Assembly (NCBI GenBank): GCA_028873795.1
Contig: JAPPNP010000035.1
Coordinates: forward strand, 1 to 39,567
Source: Chloroflexota bacterium
GTDB taxonomy: Bacteria > Chloroflexota > UBA11872
Reading direction: 5' to 3'
DNA length: 39,567 bases
The translations under genes were made by a program, and so were the position numbers. Under the pieces are notes generated by a model. That model was not told where the DNA came from and searched no databases. It worked only from the letters and a program-made list of their open reading frames with translations. Shown here piece after piece: positions 25,822-34,202 of this stretch (its first letter is position 1; each line of letters starts with the position of its first letter).

Positions 25822-27063
25822 TCATCCGAGCACCGCATCGCGCCAGGCGTAGCGACTCGCGCTCATTCGGGCTTCGCTCACGAGCAGCGTGGCGGGCGCG
25901 AGCACGGCGTCCCCAAATCGCCGCCGAATCTGATCCTGCGCCTCATCGAGCCGCCGTCGCTCGCGCGTCTCCGGCGGCCGCAACGGCAACTGGCAGTAGT
26001 CAAAACCTTCGAGCGCCGAGGCGTGAACCCCGACGAGCCGATAGACGTCGCCGATTCGCGCCACGCGCAGGAACAGATCGCGGGCCAGGGCGAAGATGGC
26101 AGCGCCGATATCCACGGCCGCCGGGACCGTGGTCTGGCGCGTGATGGTGCGAAAGTCGGCGTAGCGCACCTTGACGCTGATGGTGCGGGCGCGAAGCTGC
26201 TTGGCGCGCAGCCGTTGGCCCACGTGTTCCGCCAGTTGCTGCAGGTAGTCCACCACGATCGCCCCGTCGTCCACATCGCGAGCGAAGGTGACCTCGTTGC
26301 CCACCGAGCGCCGTCGCGGCGAGGGAATGACCGCCCGCGGGTCGATCCCGCGCGAGCGCGCGGCGGCCTGTGCGACGGCGCCGCCGAATCCGGCGTGGAC
26401 CCGCTCAGGGGCGATGCGCGCTAGGTCGCCGACGGTGGTGACGCCGTGCCGCCCGAGCCTGGCCGCGGTCTTGGGCCCGATGCCCCAGACCATGCGTACG
26501 GGAAGAGGGTCGAGAAACGCCGTTTCCGTGCCGGGAGCAATGACGCGGGACCCGTCGGGCTTGGCGACCTGGGAGGCGATCTTGGCGACGGACTTGGAGG
26601 TGGCCACGCCGACGGAGATCGGGAGGTCTTCCTGTTCGCGCACGGTCGCGCGCAGGTGGTCCGCGATCTCGGCGGGCGCGCCGTAGCGGCGCTCGCAGCC
26701 GGTGACGTCGAGAAACGCTTCATCCAGCGACAACGGCTCGACGAGCGGCGTGTAGACGCGAAACAGGTCCATCACCCGGCTCGACACCTCGGCATAGAGC
26801 GACATGCGCCCGGGGAGGAACTCGGCCTGGGGGCAGAGGCGAGCGGCCTGGCGCGAGGGCATCGCTGACCGCACGCCGAACGCCCGCGCTTCATATGAGG
26901 CTGCCGTGACGACGCCGCGTCCGTCGCGCGACCCGCCGACGACTACCGGCTTGCCGCGCAGTTCCGGCCGCTCACGCTGCTCGACGGCGGCGTAGAAGGC
27001 GTCCGTGTCGGCGTGAATGACCACCCGGTGTCCGTACCAGGCGGCTGAGCCGAGATTCTGCAT
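25822..27063 (-). CDS. dinB: DNA polymerase IV (Y-family)
   Basis: The 413-residue translesion polymerase copies past lesions. The catalytic carboxylates are D19/D21 in VIHADTDAFYAAVEQ and D114/E115 in LSLDEAFLDVTG. The finger block ASYEARAFGVRSAMPS, the palm/thumb stretch ISVGVATSKSVAKIAS and the helix-hairpin-helix region MVWGIGPKTAARLGRHGV are intact. The little-finger domain runs from ~245 to ~360. It lacks an obvious C-terminal clamp motif. The ATG at 27063 follows a strong promoter carrying CGAAC repeats. It lies just downstream of lexA on the same strand, which fits SOS control. Confidence 0.94.
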   Translation of the reverse strand: MQNLGSAAWYGHRVVIHADTDAFYAAVEQRERPELRGKPVVVGGSRDGRGVVTAASYEARAFGVRSAMPSRQAARLCPQAEFLPGRMSLYAEVSSRVMDLFRVYTPLVEPLSLDEAFLDVTGCERRYGAPAEIADHLRATVREQEDLPISVGVATSKSVAKIASQVAKPDGSRVIAPGTETAFLDPLPVRMVWGIGPKTAARLGRHGVTTVGDLARIAPERVHAGFGGAVAQAAARSRGIDPRAVIPSPRRRSVGNEVTFARDVDDGAIVVDYLQQLAEHVGQRLRAKQLRARTISVKVRYADFRTITRQTTVPAAVDIGAAIFALARDLFLRVARIGDVYRLVGVHASALEGFDYCQLPLRPPETRERRRLDEAQDQIRRRFGDAVLAPATLLVSEARMSASRYAWRDAVLG

Positions 27064-27093
27064 GTGCGCGGCGACTGCGGTCGGTGTGAGGTC

Positions 27094-27131
27094 ACAATAC
27101 CAAACAATTACCGAACGAACAAATAGCGAAC
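27094..27131 (-). promoter_or_regulatory. dinB promoter with CGAAC repeats (candidate LexA site)
   Basis: On the minus strand TTGTTC (27117-27122) and TATTGT (27094-27099) are 17 bp apart. That would put the start of transcription ~24 bases before dinB. Three CGAAC half-sites (plus-strand view) lie at 27112-27116, 27116-27120 and 27127-27131, overlapping and flanking the -35. They are direct, not the inverted CGAAC-N4-GTTCG of Bacillus LexA, so operator function is a hypothesis. Confidence 0.55.
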
Positions 27132-27177
27132 GGTTGCGGCCGATCCCGTCACCCCGGCCCGCTTCCCGTGTAGACCT

Positions 27178-27275
27178 TTGCAGAGTCCAGCCGGGCTTGG
27201 GGATGACCGGGGCGCATCCCTTTCGCCTACAGATTCAATGAGGGGTGGATTCCCGCCTTCGCGGGAATGACGAAG
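27178..27275. repeat. ~95-bp composite repeat, copy 1
   Basis: Starts CAGAGTCCAGCCGGGCTTGG, continues through GGATGACCGG and TTCAATGAGGGGTGGATTCC, and ends with a CCCGCCTTCGCGGGAATGAC palindrome. A diverged full-length copy occupies ~31905-31995. The 367-bp gap 27064-27430 otherwise holds the dinB promoter and a short GGATTCCTC-type fragment at ~27370-27395. Confidence 0.7.
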
Positions 27276-27430
27276 GGTTACGCACAGGTCTACCTCTGCC
27301 GGAATGACGGGCTCAAAGCGACCCACTGCCCCGGTCTGGGCTGGCCGAGCGGCCGTGCGCGGGCATCTGAGATTCCTCGCGTGCGCGCGGAATGACAGAC
27401 AGCGCGAATGCCGCCCGAAGTCCTGTTGGC

Positions 27431-28030
27431 CTACAGGCTCCGCAGGATGGCGACGGCGTGTCCGCGTACGCGGACGTCGCGGGCGTAGATGGGCTCGAAG
27501 TCGGCGTTGGCGGGTTGCAGGCGCACCTGCCCGTTCTCGCGGAAGAGGCGCTTGAGCGTGGCGCTGCCGTCTTCCAGCATCGCGACGGCAATCTGCCCGT
27601 CCCGCACGGTCTCCGCGGGCGCGACGATGACCAGGTCGCCGTCGCAGATGTGGTCGTCGATCATGCTGTCGCCGCGCACGCGCAGCGCATAGGTGTCGCT
27701 GGCGGGCACGAGGCCGGAGGCGACCGGCACGGTGTCGATGCGCTCTTCGTAGGCGTCGATCGGCAGGCCGGCGGCGATCTCGCCGATGATCGGCACGTGG
27801 ACCACGCCGGCGTCGGCGCCGTTATCAAGGATCTCGATGCCGTGCGACTGGCCGGTGCGCCGGATGTAGCCCTTGCGCTCCAGGGCGTCCAGGTGCTGTT
27901 GCACGGTGGCCGGCGCGAGCCCGACGATGCCGCCGACCTCGCGGACACTCGGCGTGTAGCCCTCGTCGCGCACGAAATGCTCGATGGTGACCAGCACGCG
28001 ATGCTGGCGTTGGGTCAGCGGGTCGCCCAT
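27431..28030 (-). CDS. lexA: LexA SOS repressor
   Basis: The 199-residue repressor has a winged-HTH (PLTQRQHRVLVTIEHFV, then TPSVREVGGIVGLAPATVQ; residues ~1-60) and an S24-type autoprotease domain. The self-cleavage site is A87-G88 (EIAAGLP), the nucleophile S122 (VRGDSMIDD) and the general base K160 (ATLKRLF). Start MGDPLTQRQ at 28030 has GGAGG nine bases upstream; the in-frame ATG three codons earlier abuts that GGAGG and cannot use it. It is transcribed toward dinB. A CGAACG motif lies between the -35 and -10 of its own promoter, compatible with autoregulation. Confidence 0.95.
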   Translation of the reverse strand: MGDPLTQRQHRVLVTIEHFVRDEGYTPSVREVGGIVGLAPATVQQHLDALERKGYIRRTGQSHGIEILDNGADAGVVHVPIIGEIAAGLPIDAYEERIDTVPVASGLVPASDTYALRVRGDSMIDDHICDGDLVIVAPAETVRDGQIAVAMLEDGSATLKRLFRENGQVRLQPANADFEPIYARDVRVRGHAVAILRSL

Positions 28031-28101
28031 GGGCGACATCCTCCGCGGCGCGCGACACGGCATGACCAACAGTCACGCGCCTGATGATTCCACGCACGGC
28101 C

Positions 28102-28131
28102 AAGCTACCAGACAGAATGCGAACGCGTCAA
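28102..28131 (-). promoter_or_regulatory. lexA promoter with internal CGTTCG
   Basis: Minus-strand TTGACG (28126-28131) and TAGCTT (28102-28107), 18 bp apart. CGTTCG (28120-28125) abuts the -35 inside the spacer. The same pentamer family is found in the dinB promoter. The -10 is a weak match. Confidence 0.5.
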
Positions 28132-28164
28132 CACCGCTTCAAGAAATCGGGCGCGCCGCCCGCG

Positions 28165-28560
28165 TTACGCCTGTAGCTCGTCCACCGCCTCGATGGTGAG
28201 CGTGGCGCCCGAGCGCACCCGGCGCAGGGCCGAAGCGTCCGGATTCTCAATCTGGCCGACCGGGGCGATGGGGCTTGCGGCGCGCGGCTCGGCCCCGTGG
28301 CTGGCGGGCGTGGGACCGAAGAAGATGCAGAGCGCGCGCCCCGGCGGCCAGATAGCCAGGTCTCCCACGGCAGCGACATCCGTGGCGCCGGGCGGAGGGC
28401 TCACGTCCAGACCGATGTTGCCGTAGATTTCGTCGCCCCAGATGCTCACGGTCGTGCGCAGCGGCAGGGCCTCCCACACCGCGTCCGCCGCCGGGGTGTC
28501 GAGCAGCCGCGCGTCGGCGATGTGGTCGTCGACTCGCAGCCGCACCCGGCGGTCAGGCAT
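28165..28560 (-). CDS. Cyclophilin-like fold protein (TM1367/PF04126 type)
   Basis: The 131-residue protein matches the small cyclophilin-like beta-barrel family: TVSIWGDEIYGNIG, VGDLAIWPPGRALCIFFGPT and ASPIAPVGQIENP. Its molecular activity is unknown in the family; peptidyl-prolyl isomerase activity is not established. It begins three bases after the stop of the GH15 gene, with AAGG in the intergenic spacing, so it is cotranscribed with it. Confidence 0.8.
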   Translation of the reverse strand: MPDRRVRLRVDDHIADARLLDTPAADAVWEALPLRTTVSIWGDEIYGNIGLDVSPPPGATDVAAVGDLAIWPPGRALCIFFGPTPASHGAEPRAASPIAPVGQIENPDASALRRVRSGATLTIEAVDELQA

Positions 28561-28563
28561 GCC

Positions 28564-30543
28564 TTACCCGCCCTGGTTGCGGATCTCGCCGGCGCGGGTC
28601 ACGTAGGTCTGAACGGTGGCGGCGAACTCGGCGTGGCTCCACGTGAGCGGACTGACGCTGAGGGGCTGCCCCGTGAGCGGATGCACCTGCTCCGCCAGCG
28701 TGCCGCTGGGCAGGGCGCGATTGACGACCCAGCGCATCAGCTCGTGGGCCCGCTCCAGATCGGCCATGGACTGCGCCGCCGCCGCTTCCCACTGCGCCAG
28801 CCAGAGCGTGCAGATGAACCACGGATTGCCGGGAATGCGCTCGATGTCGTCCGAGACGCGATGGTAGTAGTCGTTTTCGTACCGGGCCACGCCGCCGATA
28901 TCCGTCTTGACCCAGAGTCGATCGCGCAGGGAATGCATGGTGGCGACGCAGCGCTCGTCGGTGGGCTCGCAGAGCCCGAAGCGCCACATGCCGCTGACGC
29001 TGGCGTCGATGGTCAGGTCAGGGATGAGCTCGCCGTCGTCGGTCACCTCCAGCCGCCGAATGAAACGCTGCTCGCCGGGGTGATACAGGTGCTCGAACGC
29101 CGCTTCACGGATCTCGGCCGCGGCGTCCGCGTATTGATCGGCGGCGGCTTGCTCGCCGAACCCGCGGGCGAACGCCGCGGCCGCCTGCAGCCCGCCGTAG
29201 ACGCTCGCCACCGTGAACGCGTGGATGCCATAGCGCTCTTCCCACAGGTCCCACGACGGCGCGGGCAACCCGGTCGCCTGGTGCCTGAAGCGAACCATGA
29301 AGTCGGCGGCGCGCTTGATGAGGGGCGCGTAGAGCGGCTTGACGACCTCGGTGTCCTTGAACCGCTCGTCATAGGCGCCGAGGGCCCAGAGCACCAGGGC
29401 GGTCTCGTCTTCCTGGATTGGAAGGATGCGGTTGCCGTCCTTGTCCGCCCACGGATGCCAGCTGCTGCCCGGCGTGCCGTCGGGGTTGTATTTGTGCAGC
29501 ATGAACCCGCCCGGCTGAATGGTGCGGAGGCAGAAGTCGAAGAATCGACGCGCCAGCTCCCGGTGGTCGGCCTGGATGAGCACCTCGACCACCAGCGCCC
29601 CATCGCGCGGCCACATGTAGGTGTAGGTGTCGCGGCCGAACTGCAGAATGTCGCTGTCGTTGGCGGCGATGATGGCGCCCTCGTCATCAGTCTGAGTGCG
29701 GACGATGAGCAGGCTGCGCCGGTAGAGGTCGCGAATATCCGGCTCGAGGCCGCTGACGTCGAGCGACTCGCGGGTGACCCAGTGGCGCCAGTAGTGCGTG
29801 GTGCGTTCGATCAGGGTGTCGGGGCCGCGCCGCACGACCATGTCGTTGTCGTCCTTGACGCCAAAGAATTCCTCGCCGACCGCGAGCCAGTAGTGCGCTA
29901 CGGCTTCGCCGCCCGCGGGCACGCGCACCTCCACGCCGCCGGTGCTGTCGACCAGGCCCTGGGCGATGGCGTTGCCGGAGAGGTTGCCGTCCTCGGCGTC
30001 GCGCCAGGTGCCCTCCAGGCCATGCAAATGCTTGGTGCCGGTGCTGACCGCGTCGAAGCCGGGCTGCTCGCCCGCCCACGCGTTCGCCATGAACAGCACG
30101 TCCCGCTTGTGATGCACCAACCCGCGCGTCAGCGGATCGAAATAGGTGGTGTCGCCCACGCCGTCGCGAAACAGGTAGAAGTCGTGGTGGAAGAAGAGCT
30201 TGACGTGCCGCGGGGCGCCGCGCAGGTCGCGAATCACCATGCGGCGGACGTAAATGGGGCGATGGAAGTCAACGGCGTCGGCGCAGGTCAGCTCGAGGCC
30301 GAGGGCGTCGCTTCGCAGGCGCACGTCGGTGACGAGCGTGTCCGGGCGATAGTGCAGCGACCCGTTCCACTCGCGCGCGGCCACCCAGGAAAACTCGCCG
30401 TCGACCCAGACTCCGAACCGAAACGGGTCGTGGCCGGCATGGTTGGACTGCCCGACGTGGGGAAAATAGATGTCGCGGACTCGATAGTCGCCGTCGAAGG
30501 CGACGAGCAGGTGTCCATTGCCAATGGCCAGGTCCCGCGGCAT
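28564..30543 (-). CDS. GH15 glucoamylase-like glycoside hydrolase
   Basis: The 659-residue enzyme should release glucose from the non-reducing ends of alpha-glucans. The N-terminal beta-sandwich (~1-270) begins AIGNGHLLVAFDGDYRVRD. The (alpha/alpha)6 barrel contains TYMWPRDGALV, SWDLWEERYGIHAFT with the likely general acid Glu, and SGTLAEQVHPLTGQPLSVSP with the likely catalytic base, followed by LTWSHAEF. The ATG at 30543 has AAGGGG six bases upstream. No signal peptide is visible, suggesting intracellular glycogen or maltodextrin use. It heads a two-gene unit with the cyclophilin-like protein and is divergent from the nucleoside hydrolase. Some GH15 members act on trehalose instead. Confidence 0.88.
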   Translation of the reverse strand: MPRDLAIGNGHLLVAFDGDYRVRDIYFPHVGQSNHAGHDPFRFGVWVDGEFSWVAAREWNGSLHYRPDTLVTDVRLRSDALGLELTCADAVDFHRPIYVRRMVIRDLRGAPRHVKLFFHHDFYLFRDGVGDTTYFDPLTRGLVHHKRDVLFMANAWAGEQPGFDAVSTGTKHLHGLEGTWRDAEDGNLSGNAIAQGLVDSTGGVEVRVPAGGEAVAHYWLAVGEEFFGVKDDNDMVVRRGPDTLIERTTHYWRHWVTRESLDVSGLEPDIRDLYRRSLLIVRTQTDDEGAIIAANDSDILQFGRDTYTYMWPRDGALVVEVLIQADHRELARRFFDFCLRTIQPGGFMLHKYNPDGTPGSSWHPWADKDGNRILPIQEDETALVLWALGAYDERFKDTEVVKPLYAPLIKRAADFMVRFRHQATGLPAPSWDLWEERYGIHAFTVASVYGGLQAAAAFARGFGEQAAADQYADAAAEIREAAFEHLYHPGEQRFIRRLEVTDDGELIPDLTIDASVSGMWRFGLCEPTDERCVATMHSLRDRLWVKTDIGGVARYENDYYHRVSDDIERIPGNPWFICTLWLAQWEAAAAQSMADLERAHELMRWVVNRALPSGTLAEQVHPLTGQPLSVSPLTWSHAEFAATVQTYVTRAGEIRNQGG

Positions 30544-30691
30544 TGCGTGCCCCTTCCGCACCGGAGCGAATCGCCAGCGGACGCATTATGGCAGCGGGTC
30601 TCGACACGTTTGGTAGCGAACCGCCCCCTACGGCACGCGGGGATTTGCGCAGTGGCTCGGGTGACGGGCCGCGTGGGACCCTTGAGGGCAT

Positions 30692-30720
30692 CCCATGCTG
30701 CACGCAGCATGGGCCACCGG
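30692..30720. repeat. CCCATGCTGCACGCAGCATG palindrome
   Basis: A perfect stem from the GCTGCGTGCAGC family followed by GGCCACCGG, in reversed orientation relative to the copies near 8.2 and 9.0 kb. It lies in the 219-bp divergent gap between the GH15 and nucleoside hydrolase genes. Confidence 0.8.
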
Positions 30721-30762
30721 ACACTGCGGGCCACCGAAATGAGTCAGCAAGGGACCAGGCTG

Positions 30763-31728
30763 ATGTCAGCAGGCATTCCCGTCGTCATCGATTCGGATCC
30801 GGGCGTGGACGACGCGCTGGCCCTGGCGCTGGCGCTGGTATCGCCCGAGCTTTCGGTGCGCGCGGTGACGACCGTGGCCGGAAACGTGGACCTGGCCACG
30901 GGCACGGCCAACGCCGGCTATCTGCTCCGCGTCCTGGCGGCGGGTCGCGGGATTCGGCTGGCCCAGGGCTGCGCCCGGCCGCTGGCGCGCGAGCTGGTGA
31001 CGGCGGAGGAGGTTCATGGCTCCGACGGCCTGGCCGGAATCACCGGTCACGAACGTTGGCGGCGTCGATCCAGCGATTCGACGAATGTCCCGTCTGACAC
31101 CGTGGACGCGATCATCGACGAGGTCGCCAATTCTCCCGAACCGCTGACGGTGATCGCCCTGGGACCGCTGACGAACGTCGCCGCCGCGCTTCGGCGCGAC
31201 CCGGCGGCGATGCGCCGCGCGGCGGCCATTGTGGTCATGGGCGGCTCGCTGCACGCCGGCGGCAACGTGACGCCGCAGGCGGAGTTCAACTTTTACGTGG
31301 ACCCCGAGGCGGCCGACGCGGTGATGGCTTCAGGGTTGCCCGTAGTCGTGACGCCGCTGGACGTGACGCATCAGCTGGCCGTGAGCGACGCAACGGTCGA
31401 GTCGCGGCTGCAATCACGCTCCGAGCCCCGGGCGGCGTTCCTGGGCGAGCTCATCCAGCGTGCCCGCGCGGAGGAGTTCACCGGACGCGGCGGCAAGCTG
31501 CTGCTGCACGACCCGGCGGCCGTGGCCACGCTGCTGTGGCCGGAGCTCTTCACCATGCAGGCGCACGCGCTCGCGGTCGACGGCGGCGACGGCGACCAAC
31601 GCGGCGCGATGCGGTCCACCGGGGACGAGGGCGGGACGGAGCGGACGCGGGCCGAGGTGGCCGTGGACGTTGAGGCAAACGAGGTGGTGAGCCGGATCGT
31701 GGAGCGACTGGTGGCCGGCGGCGCGTAG
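30763..31728 (+). CDS. Inosine-uridine-preferring nucleoside hydrolase family protein
   Basis: The 321-residue enzyme should hydrolyse ribonucleosides to base and ribose for salvage. The Ca-binding cluster DSDPGVDDALAL is at residues 10-21. The blocks VTTVAGNVDLATGTAN, TVIALGPLTNVAAAL and AIVVMGGSLHAGGNVTP, then FNFYVDPEAAD are typical. The C-terminal LLHDPAAVATLL carries the active-site His-Asp. The ATG at 30763 (AAGGGA eight bases upstream) is preferred; an ATG eight codons earlier is possible. It stands alone. Pyrimidine or purine preference cannot be told. Confidence 0.9.
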   Translation: MSAGIPVVIDSDPGVDDALALALALVSPELSVRAVTTVAGNVDLATGTANAGYLLRVLAAGRGIRLAQGCARPLARELVTAEEVHGSDGLAGITGHERWRRRSSDSTNVPSDTVDAIIDEVANSPEPLTVIALGPLTNVAAALRRDPAAMRRAAAIVVMGGSLHAGGNVTPQAEFNFYVDPEAADAVMASGLPVVVTPLDVTHQLAVSDATVESRLQSRSEPRAAFLGELIQRARAEEFTGRGGKLLLHDPAAVATLLWPELFTMQAHALAVDGGDGDQRGAMRSTGDEGGTERTRAEVAVDVEANEVVSRIVERLVAGGA

Positions 31729-31821
31729 GCTGAGAACTGGATTCGACGCGCCCTGACGACGCGCGACCAATTGCGGGCGCTTTCGTCAGATTCGCATGAC
31801 GGGGATGCCTGGCGATCGGAC

Positions 31822-31993
31822 GTAGGGGCGGTTCGCGAACCGCCCATTCCGGTGAGTTCACAGGTTGAACCGACGCTGGATTCCCGCCTCCGGAGACCAT
31901 TGCAAAATCCAACCGGACTTGGGGATGACCGGGCGCACTCCTTCCGCCCCCAGGTTCAATGAGGGGTGGATTCCCGCCTCCGCGGGAATGACG
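31822..31993. repeat. Palindrome plus ~95-bp composite repeat, copy 2
   Basis: 31822-31845 is the GTAGGGGCGGTTCGCGAACC palindrome. From ~31905 a composite repeat (CCAACCGGACTTGGGGATGA through GGTTCAATGAGGGGTGGATT) parallels 27178-27275 and ends in a CCCGCCTCCGCGGGAATGAC hairpin. A truncated GGATTCCCGCC unit is at ~31879. The 379-bp gap before the isomerase gene otherwise shows nothing assignable. Confidence 0.75.
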
Positions 31994-32107
31994 GACTCAC
32001 GACGAGCTACCACCCACGCATGCGCGCAGAATTCCGACCTCCGTGGCAATCGAGCGCCGGGCGCGGCAGAATAGGACGTGGGCTGGTGACGACGCTTGGG
32101 GGACAAC

Positions 32108-32734
32108 ATGATGCGGCGAATGATCGTCGTTGCACTGGCGCTGGCAATCGCCATGGTCGTGGTCGCCTGCGGCGAATCCGAGCCCGAAGGGCCTCCCACG
32201 TTCGCGGCCTATCCGGAGATGGGGATCGACCCCAAGCGGCCCTATAGCGTCATCGTCACCACCGACGTCGGACGCATGACGTTCATCCTGCTGCCGGCGG
32301 AAGCGCCGCTGGCAGTCAACAGCTTCACGTTCCTACTCAATGAAGGCTTCTACACCGGCATGGAGTTCTATCGCGTGCTTCCGGGCGTGCTCGCCGAAAC
32401 CGGCGATCCGACGGGCACCGGCACGGGCGGCCCTGGCTACACCTACGAGCTCGAGCCGCCCCAGCGACCCTACGCGCGCGGCCTCCTGGCGATGGCGCCC
32501 AACGGGGCCGACAACTCCAACGGCTCGCGGTTCTACATACTCCTGGGCGACCTGGACGCGAGCGATGCGGTCTCGGGGGATCACACGATCTTTGGCCACC
32601 TGAAGGAGGACCACGCACCCTCCGCGACCACGCTGACCAAGATCGAGAACTCGCAGGAGCCGGTCGCGATCCGGGAAGTGAAGGCCATCGAGGGCTGTCT
32701 GCCCAACGTGAGCATGTGGACGCAGGGCTGCTAA
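32108..32734 (+). CDS. Cyclophilin-type peptidyl-prolyl isomerase lipoprotein
   Basis: A 208-residue exported isomerase. The signal peptide (MMRRMIVVALALAIAMVVVA) ends at lipobox Cys21. The cyclophilin domain (~45-195) has VNSFTFLLNEGFYTGMEFYR with the catalytic Arg, then GDPTGTGTGGPGYTYELE and GSRFYILLGD, and FGHL near the end. The usual MIQGGDP reads LAETGDP, so one active-site glutamine is replaced. It would assist folding of exported proteins at the membrane surface. The ATG has GGGGGA four bases upstream. Confidence 0.9.
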   Translation: MMRRMIVVALALAIAMVVVACGESEPEGPPTFAAYPEMGIDPKRPYSVIVTTDVGRMTFILLPAEAPLAVNSFTFLLNEGFYTGMEFYRVLPGVLAETGDPTGTGTGGPGYTYELEPPQRPYARGLLAMAPNGADNSNGSRFYILLGDLDASDAVSGDHTIFGHLKEDHAPSATTLTKIENSQEPVAIREVKAIEGCLPNVSMWTQGC

Positions 32735-32829
32735 AGGGCCGGCCGACCGGCTGGGCGCCAGCGAGCAGGAACACTTGAGCGGGCGGGAACGCCAGCAGGG
32801 ATAGGTCCGTGGAAGCAGAGGAGACCAAG

Positions 32830-33405
32830 GTGGGGAATTCGAACGGCGCGGCGCGTCACGCAACCATCGCTGAGCTGGAAGCCGGCCTGGACCACGTTCG
32901 AGCGTCTCCGGCGGACAACGGCTCGCTGCGCATGATCGTACGGCGACCCGAGGTCGATGCGCGCGAGGTGATCGCGGAGGGCACGCTCGACACCGAAACC
33001 GGCCTGGTCGGCGACGGCTGGAAGGATCGCGGCAGCACGCGTACTCCCGACGGCGGACCGAACCCGGCAGCCCAGATCACGATCGTCAACTCCCGCCTGC
33101 TCGACCTGCTCGCGCTGTCCGAAGATCGCTGGCCGCTGGCGGGCGATCAGCTGGTGATCGATCTCGACATGAGCGAAGACAACCTGCCGCCAGGAGCGCA
33201 ACTCGCCATCGGGTCGGCGGTAATCCAGATCTCCAAGGAACCCCACACGGGGTGCGCCAAGTTCGCGGCGCGCTTCGGCCACGACGCGCTGCGCTTCATC
33301 AGCACCCCAATGGGACGTCAGATGCGAATGCGCGGCATCAACACGCGGGTGGTCCGGTCGGGGTCAATCCGGGTGGGGGACGTGGCGACGAAGTTTGGAG
33401 CCTAG
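32830..33405 (+). CDS. MOSC-domain-like protein
   Basis: The 191-residue protein resembles MOSC sulfur-carrier domains related to the C-terminus of molybdenum cofactor sulfurase. It has GDQLVIDLDMSEDNLPPGAQ, then IGSAVIQISKEPHTGCAKFA with the conserved cysteine that can carry sulfur as a persulfide, and DALRFISTPMGRQMRMRGIN. The GTG at 32830 is preferred because GAGGAG lies six bases upstream; a GTG seven codons earlier has none. The acceptor is unknown. It faces the RimJ-type GNAT gene across a terminator hairpin. Confidence 0.8.
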   Translation: MGNSNGAARHATIAELEAGLDHVRASPADNGSLRMIVRRPEVDAREVIAEGTLDTETGLVGDGWKDRGSTRTPDGGPNPAAQITIVNSRLLDLLALSEDRWPLAGDQLVIDLDMSEDNLPPGAQLAIGSAVIQISKEPHTGCAKFAARFGHDALRFISTPMGRQMRMRGINTRVVRSGSIRVGDVATKFGA

Positions 33406-33414
33406 TCCGACGTT

Positions 33415-33456
33415 CCCAAGCCGCCGGCTGTAACTAACCCGGCATGGCGGCTTGGG
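33415..33456. terminator. Bidirectional hairpin between convergent genes
   Basis: CCCAAGCCGCC (33415-33425) pairs perfectly with GGCGGCTTGGG (33446-33456), and an inner CCGG/CCGG can extend the stem. It lies ten bases after the MOSC stop and ~70 bases from the end of the convergent GNAT gene. It lacks a T-tract, so termination is inferred from position and stability. Confidence 0.55.
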
Positions 33457-33527
33457 CCGGAATCACCGCTGTGGTCGACTGCGCCGTAAAGCCTGGTTGG
33501 CGGGTTGGAGCCATCGGCGGGTGACGC

Positions 33528-34094
33528 TCACCGCCGGCAAGTCCAGACCTCGTCCCCGTCGTCGGTCCGTTCGCCGGTGCGACGCATGCCGACTTTCGCA
33601 GCGACTCGCTGGGACGCGGTGTTGTCGGGGTGGATTTCCGCCCGGACCTCGCCCACCTTGAAGAACTTCATCAGCCAGGCCGCAATGCACCGCGCGGCCT
33701 CGGTCGCATAGCCCTGGTTCCGAAAGCGCGGCCCGATTACCCAGGCCATGTCGGCCCTGGTTTCGGTCACGGTCGCTTGCATGCGTCCCACCGCGGTTTG
33801 GCCGTGCTTCAGCCGGAGCGTCCAGTTCAGCCAGATTTCGGCGCCGTCGGGTGATCGGCGGGGCGCCCAGCGGCGGATGCGCGCTTGGATGTCCTGAACG
33901 CTGGCGGCGGGGCCGTCGTCTGTGCCCGCGTCGGCATTGGGGCACCAAAGCAGCGCGTGTAGCTCCGCGGCGTCTTTCACGGTCATCGGCACAAGTGCCA
34001 GGCGCTTGCTCTCGAGAGTCCATTCCTTGTCGCTGGGGACGTCAGGCGCCGGTTGGCCGTCCTGGACTCCGCTCGCGTTGTTTCTCAGTGGCAT
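33528..34094 (-). CDS. RimJ/RimL-type GNAT acetyltransferase
   Basis: The 188-residue protein has the RimJ/RimL subgroup layout: LESKRLALVPMTVKDAAEL at the start, then MAWVIGPRFRNQGYATEAAR with the acetyl-CoA loop, and EIHPDNTASQRVAAKVGMRR, the family's last conserved block. Such enzymes acetylate N-termini of ribosomal proteins or small molecules; the substrate here is unknown. The ATG at 34094 is chosen over a long upstream extension that runs antisense through the dehydrogenase gene. The start lies 108 bp from the divergent dehydrogenase. Confidence 0.82.
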   Translation of the reverse strand: MPLRNNASGVQDGQPAPDVPSDKEWTLESKRLALVPMTVKDAAELHALLWCPNADAGTDDGPAASVQDIQARIRRWAPRRSPDGAEIWLNWTLRLKHGQTAVGRMQATVTETRADMAWVIGPRFRNQGYATEAARCIAAWLMKFFKVGEVRAEIHPDNTASQRVAAKVGMRRTGERTDDGDEVWTCRR

Positions 34095-34141
34095 CGCTGG
34101 GGCGCATCTTTCGAGCACCCCGCACTCTACGCCCGCCGGCG

Positions 34142-34171
34142 TTGACACTGGGAAAGCGTCGTCTCTAAAGT
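34142..34171 (+). promoter_or_regulatory. Sigma-70 promoter of the dehydrogenase gene
   Basis: TTGACA (34142-34147) and TAAAGT (34166-34171) with an 18-bp spacer, the best consensus match in the window. Transcription from ~34178 leaves a ~25-base leader, which supports the ATG at 34203 and excludes a GTG at 34176. Confidence 0.65.
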
Positions 34172-34202
34172 CGCGGTGCTTGCGAACTGCGCGTGGGGCG
34201 TC

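Noticed and set aside
28297-31728. 1143-codon plus-strand open frame
   Set aside because: Its first ~2.2 kb are antisense to the GH15 gene, whose catalytic motifs are clear on the minus strand. Only the 3' part (nucleoside hydrolase) is real; the rest is open because of GC-rich codon bias.
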